Source of the DNA: Dichomitus squalens LYAD-421 SS1 | Lineage: Eukaryota > Basidiomycota > Agaricomycetes > Polyporales > Polyporaceae | Length of the DNA stretch: 27,210 nucleotides | Direction of reading: 5' to 3' | Assembly: GCF_000275845.1 (NCBI RefSeq) | Contig: NW_006766896.1 | Coordinates: 11,043 to 38,252 of the forward strand | In this document: positions 10,261 through 20,263 of the stretch, piece after piece | How the letters are laid out: every line of letters begins with the position of its first letter | Numbering within the stretch: position 1 is the first letter of the stretch | Program-made: the position numbers and the translations under genes | The notes under the pieces: model-generated | The model's database searches: none | The model's input: only the letters and a program-made list of their open reading frames with translations | Told to the model about the DNA's origin: nothing

Positions 10261-10756
10261 TCGCAGAAGCTGACAACACCACGTCTCTGCCGGGTGACGG
10301 GCTTCCTTTAAGGCAAAAATATCAAGAAGCATGTGAGTCAACATACCTAGTATCATCTGCGACGCGATGAAAAGTGATCACGCGGAGAAGGGATGCGCTC
10401 GCGTCGAGGTACATGCATGATGAAATTTGAGAAGCTGAGATCGAAGGTACAGCCTCACATGTAAAAATGGCACAGATTGAATGAATGCTGACCTACGACT
10501 GGTGTGTCGGATACTTTTGAAGGATTTGGAGTGGTACGTGGTGACAGTCGCAAGCCTACAGACATGTAAGGTATGAAGTCACACGTACGTCGGCACACAG
10601 CGTTGAACGCGACCTGTGCGTAGAGTGGCTCTTCACCTCCCAGATCTCCCCGGCTAACGTCTCCTTCAGCACCTCGGTCGCCTACACAGGCTCTGGATGG
10701 GACTGGTGCTTTGAGGCATATCTTAACATAGATATACGCAAGGTCATAGGAAATCA
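10261..10756. other. Spacer between receptor copy A and unit Y, no gene seen
   Basis: Similarity to copy B ends near 10260. The following 500 bases have short open frames only on the minus strand (10769-10455) without a second copy or domain, and nothing repeat-like. Confidence 0.4.
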
Positions 10757-11540
10757 TGGCACCGAACACTGACTACCTTCACTGTCTCCGTGCGCTTCTC
10801 CACGCCGCTCTTCGAGATTCTCCCAATCGCCACTGCGATGCCCTCGGAGAACTGCCTCTGCAACCTTCCGCTGTCACGGACATCGGATAAGGCTATTGGC
10901 TGATGTCGCGTCCCTACTACTGTCTTTACTTGACCATTGCCATCGCTGATGCCGGACTCAGAGAATGTAGGTAGCAGTAGAGCGCCGCGGCGGAGAAGAG
11001 CGGAGGAAGAGAGAGGGTGTCAGTGGAGAGTGTGATGGAAAATGCTGCCGACTGGATGAGGCGGAGGCGAGGGGGGTGCTAGTTCGATGGTCTGCGGGCG
11101 GAGGTGTGGGTACGTACAGAAGTCTGTGTACATTCCCAAAAGCACAGATGAGCGTTCGTAATGAGGGCAATGCGGTCTATCATGAATGACCTTTAGGACA
11201 AGAGCGGCGCATGACATGCAGAGAAAATGAGGTCATGAGTCTCAACAGATTAGGCTTAGACGCAAGGACTATACCACCTGTACCAGCACGTGCTGTCGCG
11301 CGAGACCCCGCTTGGTCGTTCTAAAATATCCATACATGTGTATCATACGCGCAGAAACACTCGAAAATGTACAGAGATGCGTGCGCAAATCAAGGATCAG
11401 AGGAGGGAGAGACAACAGCGTACTTATTCAGGAGGACCTGTCCGCTCCATACGTGGAAACCACTCTGCTTCATCTGCGAGAAGGATGTAGTGCACGCTCG
11501 TCTCGCGCCCCCTAGGAGTCGCCTATGAGCGACTTGCTCG
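10757..11540 (-). pseudogene. Unit Y, degenerate gene remnant, copy A
   Basis: This stretch is matched in the same orientation by 15897-16810. The best-kept piece on the minus strand, near 10850-10760, reads LQRQFSEGIAVAIGRISKSG here and FQRRFSEGIAAAIARVLKSG in the other copy. Most base differences between the copies spare the protein, as expected for former coding sequence. A second piece near 11130-11080 (CTDFCTYPHLRPQT here, CTDCCTRPSIRPQT there) is also shared. Stops and shifts separate the pieces, and no family is recognised. Confidence 0.35.
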
Positions 11541-11582
11541 TTTCGAAGTGTTGGGTCTCAAGATTCGGCTCCTGAAATATAT

Positions 11583-12560
11583 ATGTCATAACCCCTTGTC
11601 CTTGGTGTGGGCTGCAGCGAGCGTGGGCTCACCTTTTCCCCACTTTCATCGCTCGTGCCGTCGCCAAGCGAGGTCCAAAACAGGTATGCATGCAGGAGCC
11701 ATCGCGAATTCGGAGACGTCCTCTCGCTATTCATGAGGTCACTAGCCTCCTCGTGTCTGGAGGTGCCCGAGGACGCAGTGCGCGGAAGGAGGTCCGGACA
11801 GGGGTTAGATTTGATCCACTCCCCCTGCGGTGGACGATGTGGCTTCATGGATGCATGATGTTCACGTCGAGGGATGCTGCGGCGTCTGACGCGGAGAGAG
11901 ACGATGGGAGATGGGTATGTGCGCTGGTGAAAGCGCGGCCTATAAGGAGTGGGCTACTGGCTACGGGGAGGATGGTGCAGTTGGCGGCTAAGTTACGGCG
12001 GTTATTCACAGGCACTAGTCAGACCTTCGGAGGCTCTAGCGTACTCACTGGACTATCCGTAGGAATCTGCCTTGCCATGCTTTTGAAACGCAAATCTTCG
12101 AGCCAACGCTAGGTCTGGCCTGACTCATGATGGGGGGGCGTTGAGAGCCGCAGCGTCTCGAATCGCGCTTGCCCATTAGGCCCGGTTTGGGCCGGGTATT
12201 CCCGCTGCATCACTATCCCCATGCACCCGTCTCTCTTGCTCTTGGATTGCGCTGGTGCGTACGTCCGCACTATAAGAGGGTCATGGCACCCTCATACCTG
12301 AGGCCCGAGGCCTGAGCCCTAGCTGTGGCGGCTTCTCGGTTTTGTAAGTAGACACCGCCTGAACCAGGTCGTCGGAAGGCATACAATCGTTCTGCCTACA
12401 GCAATCCCATCATCTCCCGGTGAGTCAGCGATGCGCGATGAACCCCTTCCCCGATCTTCCGTACTGACTCCTTGTGTCTCCAGTGCGCATCGATGGGACA
12501 CGACCAGCGTTCGCGCTTTGTGCTCCCCGGTATCCCACTCGTGTAGAGACTACAACGAGG
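11583..12560. pseudogene. Unit X', 5' part, interrupted by a transposon block
   Basis: This is a third copy of unit X. It opens with the same CCTTGGTGTGGGCTGCAGCG landmark and later shares CAGGTCGTCGGAAGGCATAC with copy A (near 6480). The minus-strand frame that is open in A and B is broken here by indels. A plus-strand frame at 11690-12112 (140 aa) ends in a hydrophobic stretch (LTGLSVGICLAMLL) and a basic tail. It is not open in the other copies, so I treat it as chance. The unit stops abruptly at 12560 and resumes at 15549 after three inserted elements. Confidence 0.5.
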
Positions 12561-13188
12561 TATGCAAACCTCTGGGATATCGGGCCAGGGAGGTGTCAAA
12601 CCTCCCAACCTGAGTGATACGCATCGGTTAGAGTTTCGGTTAGGGTTCGGTTAGGGTTTGGTTAGGGTTTGGGTTAGGCACTGCTCACACCTCCTCCTCC
12701 CCCAAGAAGGGAGTCCGTCTGTATTTATCGCGCGAACGAGGCTTTAGAGTGCCCCCCTAAGTGCTCCTGGCTCGGGGGACCCCCCAAGCGCAGCGAGGGA
12801 GGGGAGGGAGCACGAATGGCGGGTCCTCTTCGCGCAGCCCCCATCAAGCGCCACAATGGTAACTTCGATCATCAAAAAGTGCGCGCTGATGCGCCAGTGT
12901 CGGTGGTCTTCCGTGTCGCGCGTCCCCCACCCTCCTCGCCCGCTGCACCTGCACAATGCTCTCCGTCAGTTGGACAACGCTGTCTCCTCAATTGCGACCT
13001 CCTCAGAGAAGGAAGTGTCCGCTTCTTCGAGCTCCTCAAAGTTTGTTCAAGTACAAACTCAGTCTGTGGCACTGTTCTAGCCATCAAAATCCGATGCGCC
13101 CATACTGATGTCCCAGGCGAATAGCCAATCACCTGCGGGATTGGGAGGTCTGATACCTCCCTGGCCCGATATCCCAGAGGTTTGCATA
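12561..13188. mobile_element. Non-autonomous element with about 49-bp inverted repeats
   Basis: Inverted repeats start TATGCAAACCTCTGGG at 12561 and end with the reverse complement at 13188, about 49 bp per arm with two to three mismatches. Each arm contains its own small hairpin (GGGAGGT / ACCTCCC). The terminal TA at both sides would fit a TA target duplication as in Tc1/mariner elements, though the class is not certain. There is no transposase. Inside lie degenerate TTAGGG repeats (12625-12678) and a 74-codon plus-strand frame at 12856-13080 (ends SKFVQVQTQSVALF) of unknown meaning. Confidence 0.7.
12625..12678 (+). repeat. Interstitial telomere-like repeat
   Basis: Several TTAGGG units alternate with TTCGG, TTTGG or TTTGGG. 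TTAGGG is the telomere repeat of most basidiomycetes. The stretch is degenerate, only about 54 bp long, and lies inside the inverted-repeat element just after its left arm. Confidence 0.8.
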
Positions 13189-13325
13189 CTATCCCCATCT
13201 GGAAAAACAGCCTTTGCGAATTGACGCTAATTATCACTATTCAGATAATCTCATCTATATTAGCAAGTGTTAGCAGAGATGACATCTACATTAGAGCTAC
13301 TATTCAGACACACTTCTTCAGTAGT

Positions 13326-13517
13326 GCAACTAAGCACTAATTAGTATACTTGGTACTAGTTATAACTACTCTTCACTATCACTTTTTCTATAGTGCCATG
13401 TAGTGCCAACATGATACTATTATAGCACTACTGCAAATGTGGTCCTCTAATTTTCGCTATTTTGCACTACTGTAGTACTATTTTGCGCTATTTTAGCACT
13501 ACTCATTTAGGGAAGAC
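13326..13517 (+). repeat. 192-bp exact repeat, left of the gap
   Basis: Identical at every base I compared with 14061-14252. It ends exactly where the N run begins. Confidence 0.9.
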
Positions 13518-14060
13518 NNNNNNNNNNNNNNNNNNNNNNNNNNNNNNNNNNNNNNNNNNNNNNNNNNNNNNNNNNNNNNNNNNNNNNNNNNNNNNNNNNN
13601 NNNNNNNNNNNNNNNNNNNNNNNNNNNNNNNNNNNNNNNNNNNNNNNNNNNNNNNNNNNNNNNNNNNNNNNNNNNNNNNNNNNNNNNNNNNNNNNNNNNN
13701 NNNNNNNNNNNNNNNNNNNNNNNNNNNNNNNNNNNNNNNNNNNNNNNNNNNNNNNNNNNNNNNNNNNNNNNNNNNNNNNNNNNNNNNNNNNNNNNNNNNN
13801 NNNNNNNNNNNNNNNNNNNNNNNNNNNNNNNNNNNNNNNNNNNNNNNNNNNNNNNNNNNNNNNNNNNNNNNNNNNNNNNNNNNNNNNNNNNNNNNNNNNN
13901 NNNNNNNNNNNNNNNNNNNNNNNNNNNNNNNNNNNNNNNNNNNNNNNNNNNNNNNNNNNNNNNNNNNNNNNNNNNNNNNNNNNNNNNNNNNNNNNNNNNN
14001 NNNNNNNNNNNNNNNNNNNNNNNNNNNNNNNNNNNNNNNNNNNNNNNNNNNNNNNNNNNN
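13518..14060. other. Assembly gap (543 N)
   Basis: All bases are N. Translations across it are meaningless. Confidence 0.99.
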
Positions 14061-14252
14061 GCAACTAAGCACTAATTAGTATACTTGGTACTAGTTATAA
14101 CTACTCTTCACTATCACTTTTTCTATAGTGCCATGTAGTGCCAACATGATACTATTATAGCACTACTGCAAATGTGGTCCTCTAATTTTCGCTATTTTGC
14201 ACTACTGTAGTACTATTTTGCGCTATTTTAGCACTACTCATTTAGGGAAGAC
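14061..14252 (+). repeat. 192-bp exact repeat, right of the gap
   Basis: Begins exactly where the N run ends and equals 13326-13517. The sequence after it (from 14253) has no counterpart left of the gap. Confidence 0.9.
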
Positions 14253-14582
14253 TCAAATAAGATGACAATCCTTTATTTATAGCTCATAGTTCTCAACTCA
14301 AGCATTACACACCTCTATAGCTGCAAAATCACCATGATAGCTGACTTATATTTGAGGGCACAACTCAACACAGAACTTGTTATCATGTATAGGATTAGGC
14401 TGTCAGCATAGCATTTATATCATGAAGCATACTCTATAGCACACTCCATATTATATATATATAGCCCTAGACATTACACATATGCAAGTTCCAGCAGGTA
14501 AAACTCAAGGTGAGGTGTCACCACTTTGTCCAAGTCCAGCAGTGATGGATATATATAATACTTGTGGGGAGGCACTATATAA

Positions 14583-14676
14583 GCTCTGGTGGTGCAGTGG
14601 CATAGAGCACCACCTCAGTACAGGTGTCATATAAAGGTGAGGTTCAAGGTTCAAGACTGGCTGAGCACATTTTTTT
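14583..14676 (+). ncRNA. tRNA-derived, SINE-like RNA polymerase III unit
   Basis: A tRNA-like start (GCTCTGG) is followed by an A-box-like TGGTGCAGTGG (14590-14600) with a paired D-arm-like GAGCACC. The B-box-like GGTTCAAG occurs twice (14641-14648 and 14648-14655), about 50 nt downstream. GAGC can pair with the initial GCTC, and a T run (14670-14676) could end Pol III transcription. The T stem does not pair and there is no clean anticodon arm, so it is not a working tRNA. It sits inside the AT-rich element. Confidence 0.45.
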
Positions 14677-14983
14677 CATATATTTTTCCAGCACTTTAAA
14701 TGCATCTGGGGCTTATAAACAGATGGTTTTGAGGTCATAGAAAGCATCTCTACACCAGTCAGAAATCATAGACCCACTCTATCCACTACGATCAACGTCT
14801 ACTATAGCACTATTTCCGTCTACTATAGTGCTACTTTGCACGAATTTGCATTAATAGTGCAAAATAGTGCAATTATTTTTGGGGACCTCTCGATTTTGCA
14901 CTATTTTTCACTATCCAACTACTGTGTCTATTAAGAGCTAATTTGTACTAAATAGGTGTAATTCGCAAAGGTGGTTTTTACAG

Positions 14984-15548
14984 ATGCCTCAAGGGGTTTT
15001 GCAAAATCTGGGCGATTTGCAAAACCCTGAGCCCTTCCTCCCTTCCACATGCATCGCTCTGATATGTCAGACTCATAATGCTACACCCATTCTGATATCA
15101 TCTGTCAACTTTTCGGAGCCAAATGGGCTGGAGGACGCCTTTGCGAGCAGGAGACATTTAGTTACACCTTTAAGCGAGTTAACGCCCAGCTTGATATACA
15201 GATCTTTCTTTGTCTCTTACTGAGAAAGTTCAAAAATCTTCCCGAAGGAATGTATGGGCGCATTTTCAATACAGAAATTATCCCCGATAGCTCTGAGGAT
15301 GGGTAGACATCCTAGGGAAGCCATTTCTTTCAGGCGCTTACAGGTTTTGCAAAACCCCTTTCATGCAGGTACTCGGAACATGGCATCCCCATAGCTCGCG
15401 TTCAGCTCCACAGAATTTTACGAAACTTGGAGGACATATGATCGATGTAAGTCTTAGCAATGCCTGAAATTTGTGGAATACATAGGTCACTATTGCTGGA
15501 GAGGCAGGCGCCATCATTCCTGGCGTCGCAAAACCCCTGGAGGGATAG
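14984..15548. mobile_element. Possible third small element with GGGGTTTTGC ends
   Basis: AGGGGTTTTGC occurs at the left (from 14992) and inverted near the right (GCAAAACCCCT, about 15527-15537), with more copies near 15012-15028 and 15342-15356. The first copy forms an imperfect hairpin with arms 14992-15008 and 15014-15028. There is no target duplication and no ORF with a domain; a 79-codon frame at 14984-15223 is probably chance. The boundaries are uncertain, and this may be a decayed MITE. Confidence 0.35.
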
Positions 15549-15870
15549 TACCTCGTTGTAGTCTCTACGCCGTACTAGCTCGGGCTAGGCTACAACGGCG
15601 CGACCTCCCGACGACTCCCTCTGCTGCCTCTTCGTGCCTTCAGGGGAACATATAGGAATTGCCGTGCTCGCCTGAGGGAACATGCACTCAGAATCTGACG
15701 TGGGGCTCGACTTGCATCTCGTCCGAGACCTCTCTGCACTACGTCTATAGCGCTATGTCCTGGCAGACCTCTATGCATTCAAATCGAAGCATATCCTGAT
15801 CCAGACGCCTGCTCACCCCACAAATGCAAGCCCGTCTTGCATCCCTGCATCAGTAGAGAACGAGCCCGAC
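15549..15870 (+). pseudogene. Unit X', 3' part after the transposon block
   Basis: This resumes similarity to unit X. It shares GGAACATATAGGAATT, GAATCTGACGTGG and ACAAATGCAAGC blocks with 19085-19320 of copy B and, more weakly, 7240-7460 of copy A. The common frame reads SDVxxxxHLVRDL ... YVLADLYxFKSKHIL. It is broken here by a TAG within the tract after RDLSALRL. About a kilobase present between the X' halves in the other copies is missing. Confidence 0.4.
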
Positions 15871-15896
15871 GTCCGCGATACGCTATGCGCATGATC

Positions 15897-16810
15897 AGAG
15901 CACCGAATGCTTATGATCCTAGTTGTCTTCGTGCGCCTCGCGCCACTCTTCAAGACCCTCGCAATCGCCGCCGCGATGCCTTCGGAGAACCGCCTCTGAA
16001 ACTCTCCGCTGTGCTGGCCATCGGAACAGACTATCGGCAGATATCGCATCCTGCTACTATATTTACTTCACCATTGCCATCGCTGACGCCGGAGCAGGAC
16101 TTAGAAAAGGTCGGAGGCAGCACAGCCCGGCGGCAGAGAAGCGCGGAGGAAGGGAGATGGCGGCGATGGAGAGTGCGATGGACAACGTCACGAAGATGCG
16201 GTGGAGACGGTTCTTCGCTTTGGGCTGCTTTTAGAAGGTCTGCGGGCGGATGGATGGGCGAGTACAGCAGTCTGTACACGATCCCACAAGCGTAGATAGA
16301 ATCTGAGTCGGAAGGATTTTGCGATTGTGGCTAGTGGTTGGGACACTTGTTTGAACACTGCTCAAACCGCACACGTAGACTTGTGGTGTCCGATGCATCA
16401 CAGCACTGGTAGTCTTGACACGCATATGTCCATCCTAATGAAAGCAAGGCCGTCTCGCATGTTATACCTTAAGGATGGTACAGGTACAAGATACGCAGAC
16501 GGAAACATGAGCCAGAATAAATTGGACTCGGACGCAGGCGACGGGCGGCGTTGACCGGCGCTTCATGTCGCGCGAGACCCTACCTGGCCATCCCCAAACA
16601 CCCATATATGCGTGTCATACGCGCATGCGGACTCCCGCTTGGCGCGTGAAAAAAGAGGCTCACAGGGGGCAAGAGTGGAGGACATGCTCGTTCAGAAGGG
16701 ACACATATCCAGTCCATACATAGCGATCGCCCTGTGTTGTCTGTGGGGAGGATGTTCGCGCGCACTCGCAGTCGTCCATGAATCATTCGATCGTTTGGGA
16801 GCATAGAATC
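15897..16810 (-). pseudogene. Unit Y, degenerate gene remnant, copy B
   Basis: This is the counterpart of 10757-11540 in the same orientation, sharing CCATTGCCATCGCTGA, GGTCTGCGGGCGGA and TCGCGCGAGACCC landmarks. The minus-strand frame at 16049-15813 includes FQRRFSEGIAAAIARVLKSG, the best-preserved shared peptide. Here unit Y follows X' directly, without a receptor gene between them. No family is recognised. Confidence 0.35.
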
Positions 16811-16821
16811 CCGAGATTATA

Positions 16822-17532
16822 CTACCAAAGTATACATGTCAGCATCGGAATCGACTGAGAAAGGCGTTCACGGTAATTGCGCGCCGCATATATGCTGGCT
16901 GCAGCGCATATCGAGAGCGTAGATGGGAATTCCGGGCAGGTCGGTACGGCGCGCGCAAGGCGGGTGAACACTGTGCGCTCTGCCCACCTGCGGCATGCGC
17001 TGCGCTGCGACAGACGTTTGCAGCACGACGGTTTGCATGCTGAAAACTTTGTAGGAAAGTGCTCACCGTCATTTATCTCTAGCCCTCGTCCTTGATGTGA
17101 GCTCCAGTGAGCGCAGGTGCACCCTTGTCCCCGCTTTCGTCGCTCGTGAAGCGCCGAGCGAGGTCCAGCACCGGCATAAATCCAGAAGCAGTCCAAGCTC
17201 GGGGAGGTCCGCTGGCTATTCAAGAGTCTTCGCTTCTGTTTGTCTGAAGGGACCCAGGGACTGAGTGCGCAAAAGGAGGTCGGGATAAGAGGAAGGCTGA
17301 TGAAGGGCGGCAGATGCTGACTGGTTGAGCTCAGCGTCCATTGATACTTCCGCTGCAGTTGACGACAAGGCTTCACGAAGGCATAACGTCTATCGAGGAG
17401 AGTCGGGAGAGTCGGGCGCGGGGAAGAGCGATGGGAGATCGATAGCCTTAGTTGCGCGGACAGCGGGGCCGTCGATAGGGAGTGTGATGCTAACGATGTG
17501 GAGCGTGGTCGCAATTTGGAGATCGCACCCAA
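16822..17532 (-). CDS. 236-codon ORF in unit X copy B, function unknown
   Basis: This frame is open for 711 nt on the minus strand. Its N-terminal two thirds match the frame at 5928-5581 in copy A (both have LRLSISHRSSP, then HERR, then a W-S-HQG motif). The C-terminal third (Cys-rich, SACKPSCCKRLSQRSACRR) lies outside the duplicated block. The composition is rich in Ser, Arg and Pro, without a domain, signal peptide or helix. It may be the last exon of the unit X gene or a fortuitous opening in a pseudogene. Confidence 0.25.
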   Translation of the reverse strand: MGAISKLRPRSTSLASHSLSTAPLSAQLRLSISHRSSPRPTLPTLLDRRYAFVKPCRQLQRKYQWTLSSTSQHLPPFISLPLIPTSFCALSPWVPSDKQKRRLLNSQRTSPSLDCFWIYAGAGPRSALHERRKRGQGCTCAHWSSHQGRGLEINDGEHFPTKFSACKPSCCKRLSQRSACRRWAERTVFTRLARAVPTCPEFPSTLSICAAASIYAARNYRERLSQSIPMLTCILW

Positions 17533-17900
17533 GGAGATTCAATTGAGCATTCCAAAACTGAGCTATCAACAGGGGTCCGAGTCATTCGCGTGCAGGCACG
17601 GGTGCTACTATAGACCAGAGCTCTGCACGTCAGCCATTGAGCATGAAGAAAGACGGCTTTGAAACACCCACTCGAGTATCCGCACAGAGTTTGTGCTGTC
17701 ATGCTTGGGGGGGGGGGGGCGGTGCCTTGAGCTCTGTAGCTAGAGGATGGTGGTGTGCAACGAGCCGCGGCGTATCGAGCCGCGCATGTCCTGGTCCATC
17801 GGGCCCGCCACGGGGGCACGGGCCGGTTCCCGCGCGCATAGGTCTGCCACGTGTCTCTGCGCGAGCATCAAGCGCAGGTTAGGTGCAGCAGCTAGATGAG
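17533..17900 (-). pseudogene. Unit X, first exon remnant, copy B
   Basis: Corresponds to 5940-6290 in copy A (VADLCAREPARAPVAG against MTDLCVRIRDPARISVAG). A TAG interrupts the frame, the donor is GTGGGT rather than GTGAGT, and a run of 13 G at 17707-17719 shifts the frame where copy A has none. This copy is therefore probably dead. Confidence 0.4.
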
Positions 17901-18002
17901 ACTCACTGGTATCTCAGCTCTTCCTTTCACCCTGCTCTCATCTCTTCTACTCTGGGACCGCGCCAGTGCGCACGTCAGCACTGCGAGACTGTCTTAGCGT
18001 CG

Positions 18003-19735
18003 TCCTGAGTGCGCTCCCGGTAACGCAAATCGACATACAATCGGTCTGTCTAGGGTGGTCCCATTATCACCAGGTCAGTAGCGATGCGCGATACGCGATT
18101 GATAAACCTTCCTTCCCGATCCTTCTTACTGGCTACTTGTGTGGCTGGCGCTGACGGATGGAACACTGGGCTACCCTCTCATGCAGGCTGACATCGAACG
18201 GCGTAGCATACGTCCACAATCCTTAGCAGCTCTTCCGCCTTCTACCCCGCTGCTCAGGGCAAGCCCTCCTAGGGCGAACACAGGTACGACGTCGTTTTTA
18301 AGTGATGATTATGCTCGCGCACACGGAATCTAGTTCCTACCGTGGACCGTGACATAGCCCACTGAAGTTTTCATCGAGCAGGACTTCTCACTGACGCACA
18401 CCCACTCCGCCACGAGCAACAGTCATAGCGACATTTTAGCGGCATTTCGTGCATCGGCACATTCGTCTTCCTCAATTACGCCGTTACGTTCTGGATGTCA
18501 GCAAGACGTGGTTGCGAATACCGTGCTTGATTGATGTAGAGACATGGGCAGAGCGGCGAGGATGTTCGTGTTGCACTCTGTGGGTACGTTCTCGACCCCA
18601 GCCACTAGCAAACATGGCGTTTGTGCGCTTTACGCCGACGACACGCTCACGATTGCTTTATCGGCGGTGGAGCGGGCTGGCTGAAGTGCATCTTCCCCTC
18701 AGGCGACGTGGCACTGGTGCTGTGCTAGCATCTTCTGGAACGGCTTTTCCTCCCGACGTTCGCCCCCTCTACGGTTTCTCCCTGCCTTCAGGAGAGCGCA
18801 TTCGAACGCTCACCCGAAGAACTTCCTCTGGGGATCCGACATGGCGCATGACTCGCATCTCGTCTCTTGTGAGATCTCTTCGCTCTCAAGCTTCTCGTCC
18901 GTGGCCCCATCGCGCCAGGTTTTGGCCCCCTCAGTATCTTCAAGTCGAAGCACATCCCATACTCAGGCAGCTTGCTTTCCACACCGATGCAACTCTGTGT
19001 CACATTGCAGTTGCAGCTGTCGTCGCGAAAGCCACTTGCGCGAGGTTGTGGTCGGCGTCGAGTTCTCCACACTGCTGCGTTTTCTTACTTCCAGGAGAAC
19101 ATACAGGAATTTCCATGCCCACCTGAGGAACCTGCGCTCGGAATCTGACGTGGCGCATCACTCGCATCTCGTCCGGGACATTTGCTCTTTCCCGTTAGCC
19201 CCATTGCGCTACGTCCTGTCCAATTTGTATACATTCAAATTGAACTACATCTTGATCATGGCGCGTGCTCACCGCACAAATGCAAGCTCGCCTCGCATCC
19301 CTGCGTCAGCTACTGTCGTGACACACTGACATCAGGTCGCGAACGGCGTCGGGTCATGCATACGTCTCCGGCGTGGGTTCCGAGGCCCAGCAGGACACCC
19401 AGCTGCCAACGATACATCGATCTGAAGGCTATCTCGCTTTCAGAAGGCGAGAAGAGCTGCGGGTGTATCTCTCCCCCTCGGCAGTCGTCAAGAGCATGAT
19501 CGACATGATTGCAGCGCATGAGGCTGAATACTACCAGCACCGTCGCAGAATCCTGGGGCACCAATCGTCTCGCTTGGTTGTCCCGCTGCGGACTGCTGTG
19601 GACCGCTGTCAATCTTGTCCATGCAGACAAACTAGTCATAGTGCTAGACCCTCCCCTTCCCCCAAACGAGTGGCATATGCTTGTTCTTGCATCCCGGCAC
19701 CGTTGACGCAGATGCGCTCGACACTAAAGTTATAG
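18003..19735 (+). pseudogene. Unit X, plus-strand remnant, copy B
   Basis: In order: a short frame starting MQADIERRSIRPQ (about 18180), matching copy A; a 225-codon frame at 18449-19126 (LPQLRRYVLDVSKTW, VLASSGTAFPPDVRPLYG); a block around 19085-19320 (SDVAHHSHLVRD, YVLSNLYTFKLNYIL), which seems to be a second copy of the block at 18830-19010; and a frame at 19509-19706 ending LVHADKLVIVLDPPLPPNEW. The last frame is intact here but interrupted in copy A. The pieces fall in different frames, and no continuous splice model was found. No family is recognised. Confidence 0.3.
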
Positions 19736-20263
19736 AGCGACATTACTCTGGAGCGGTTGCTGTCCGACGTCGCCCGAAGACCGTCTCCCTGGTCGTGGCA
19801 CGGCGGAACGTTGGATGGCTTTGGCCCTATTTCGTCCGGTTTTGCGCGATCTTCCTTGCGCTTGCGATAGAATATGTCAGTCAGAGTATCTGTTATGCTT
19901 ATGAGTCTTGTTAGTTGCGGTTTTGTATGACGAGCTCCTTGAACACTGATCAGACTGATCTGCCGCAATACGATGTACAAACACATATGTCTGCCTCTCT
20001 CAGAACCATCCAGCGACGCGGGTCAAGCCAGAGAACCTAATATAAATGAATAAATACCGCTGTTCATTGCTGCGAAGGCAAACTACGGTCTCGTCCCGCT
20101 CGACATAGACATAGTACCACAACACATATAGATAACCCTGGGACGATTGAGAAATCAAGCGCGTATACATACCATCTGTAGGTCAACGAGCAGACAGTAC
20201 GCAATCCATCTCACTTCTACAGTCCTTGTCGCTTTCCTCAACCCCATGAGCCATTGAGCCAGT
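19736..20263. other. End of unit X copy B, no usable frame
   Basis: Diverged counterpart of 7810-8386 in copy A (both share ACGAGCTCCTTGAA and the ATCTCACTTCTAC stretch just before the receptor stop codon). It probably holds the receptor 3' UTR on the minus strand. No gene is visible. Confidence 0.45.

Larger units (their letters stand above)
13199..14983. mobile_element. AT-rich non-autonomous inverted-repeat element, contains a gap
   Basis: The left end CTGGAAAAACAGCCTTTGCG (13199) is matched by an inverted right end (CGCAAAGGTGGTTTTTACAG, ending 14983). The dinucleotide AT flanks both sides. The body is much more AT-rich than its surroundings and is full of variants of AGTGCTA, ATAGTGCAAAATAG and their complements on both strands. 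It encodes no protein. Its centre holds 543 N bases and an exact 192-bp duplication, so the true length is uncertain. Confidence 0.65.

Noticed and set aside
12600..12720. Telomere-like repeat as a true chromosome end
   Set aside because: It is short, degenerate, enclosed in an inverted-repeat element and continues into duplicated sequence on both sides.
13462..14079. Long open frames on both strands across the centre
   Set aside because: They consist of N bases; there is no sequence evidence.
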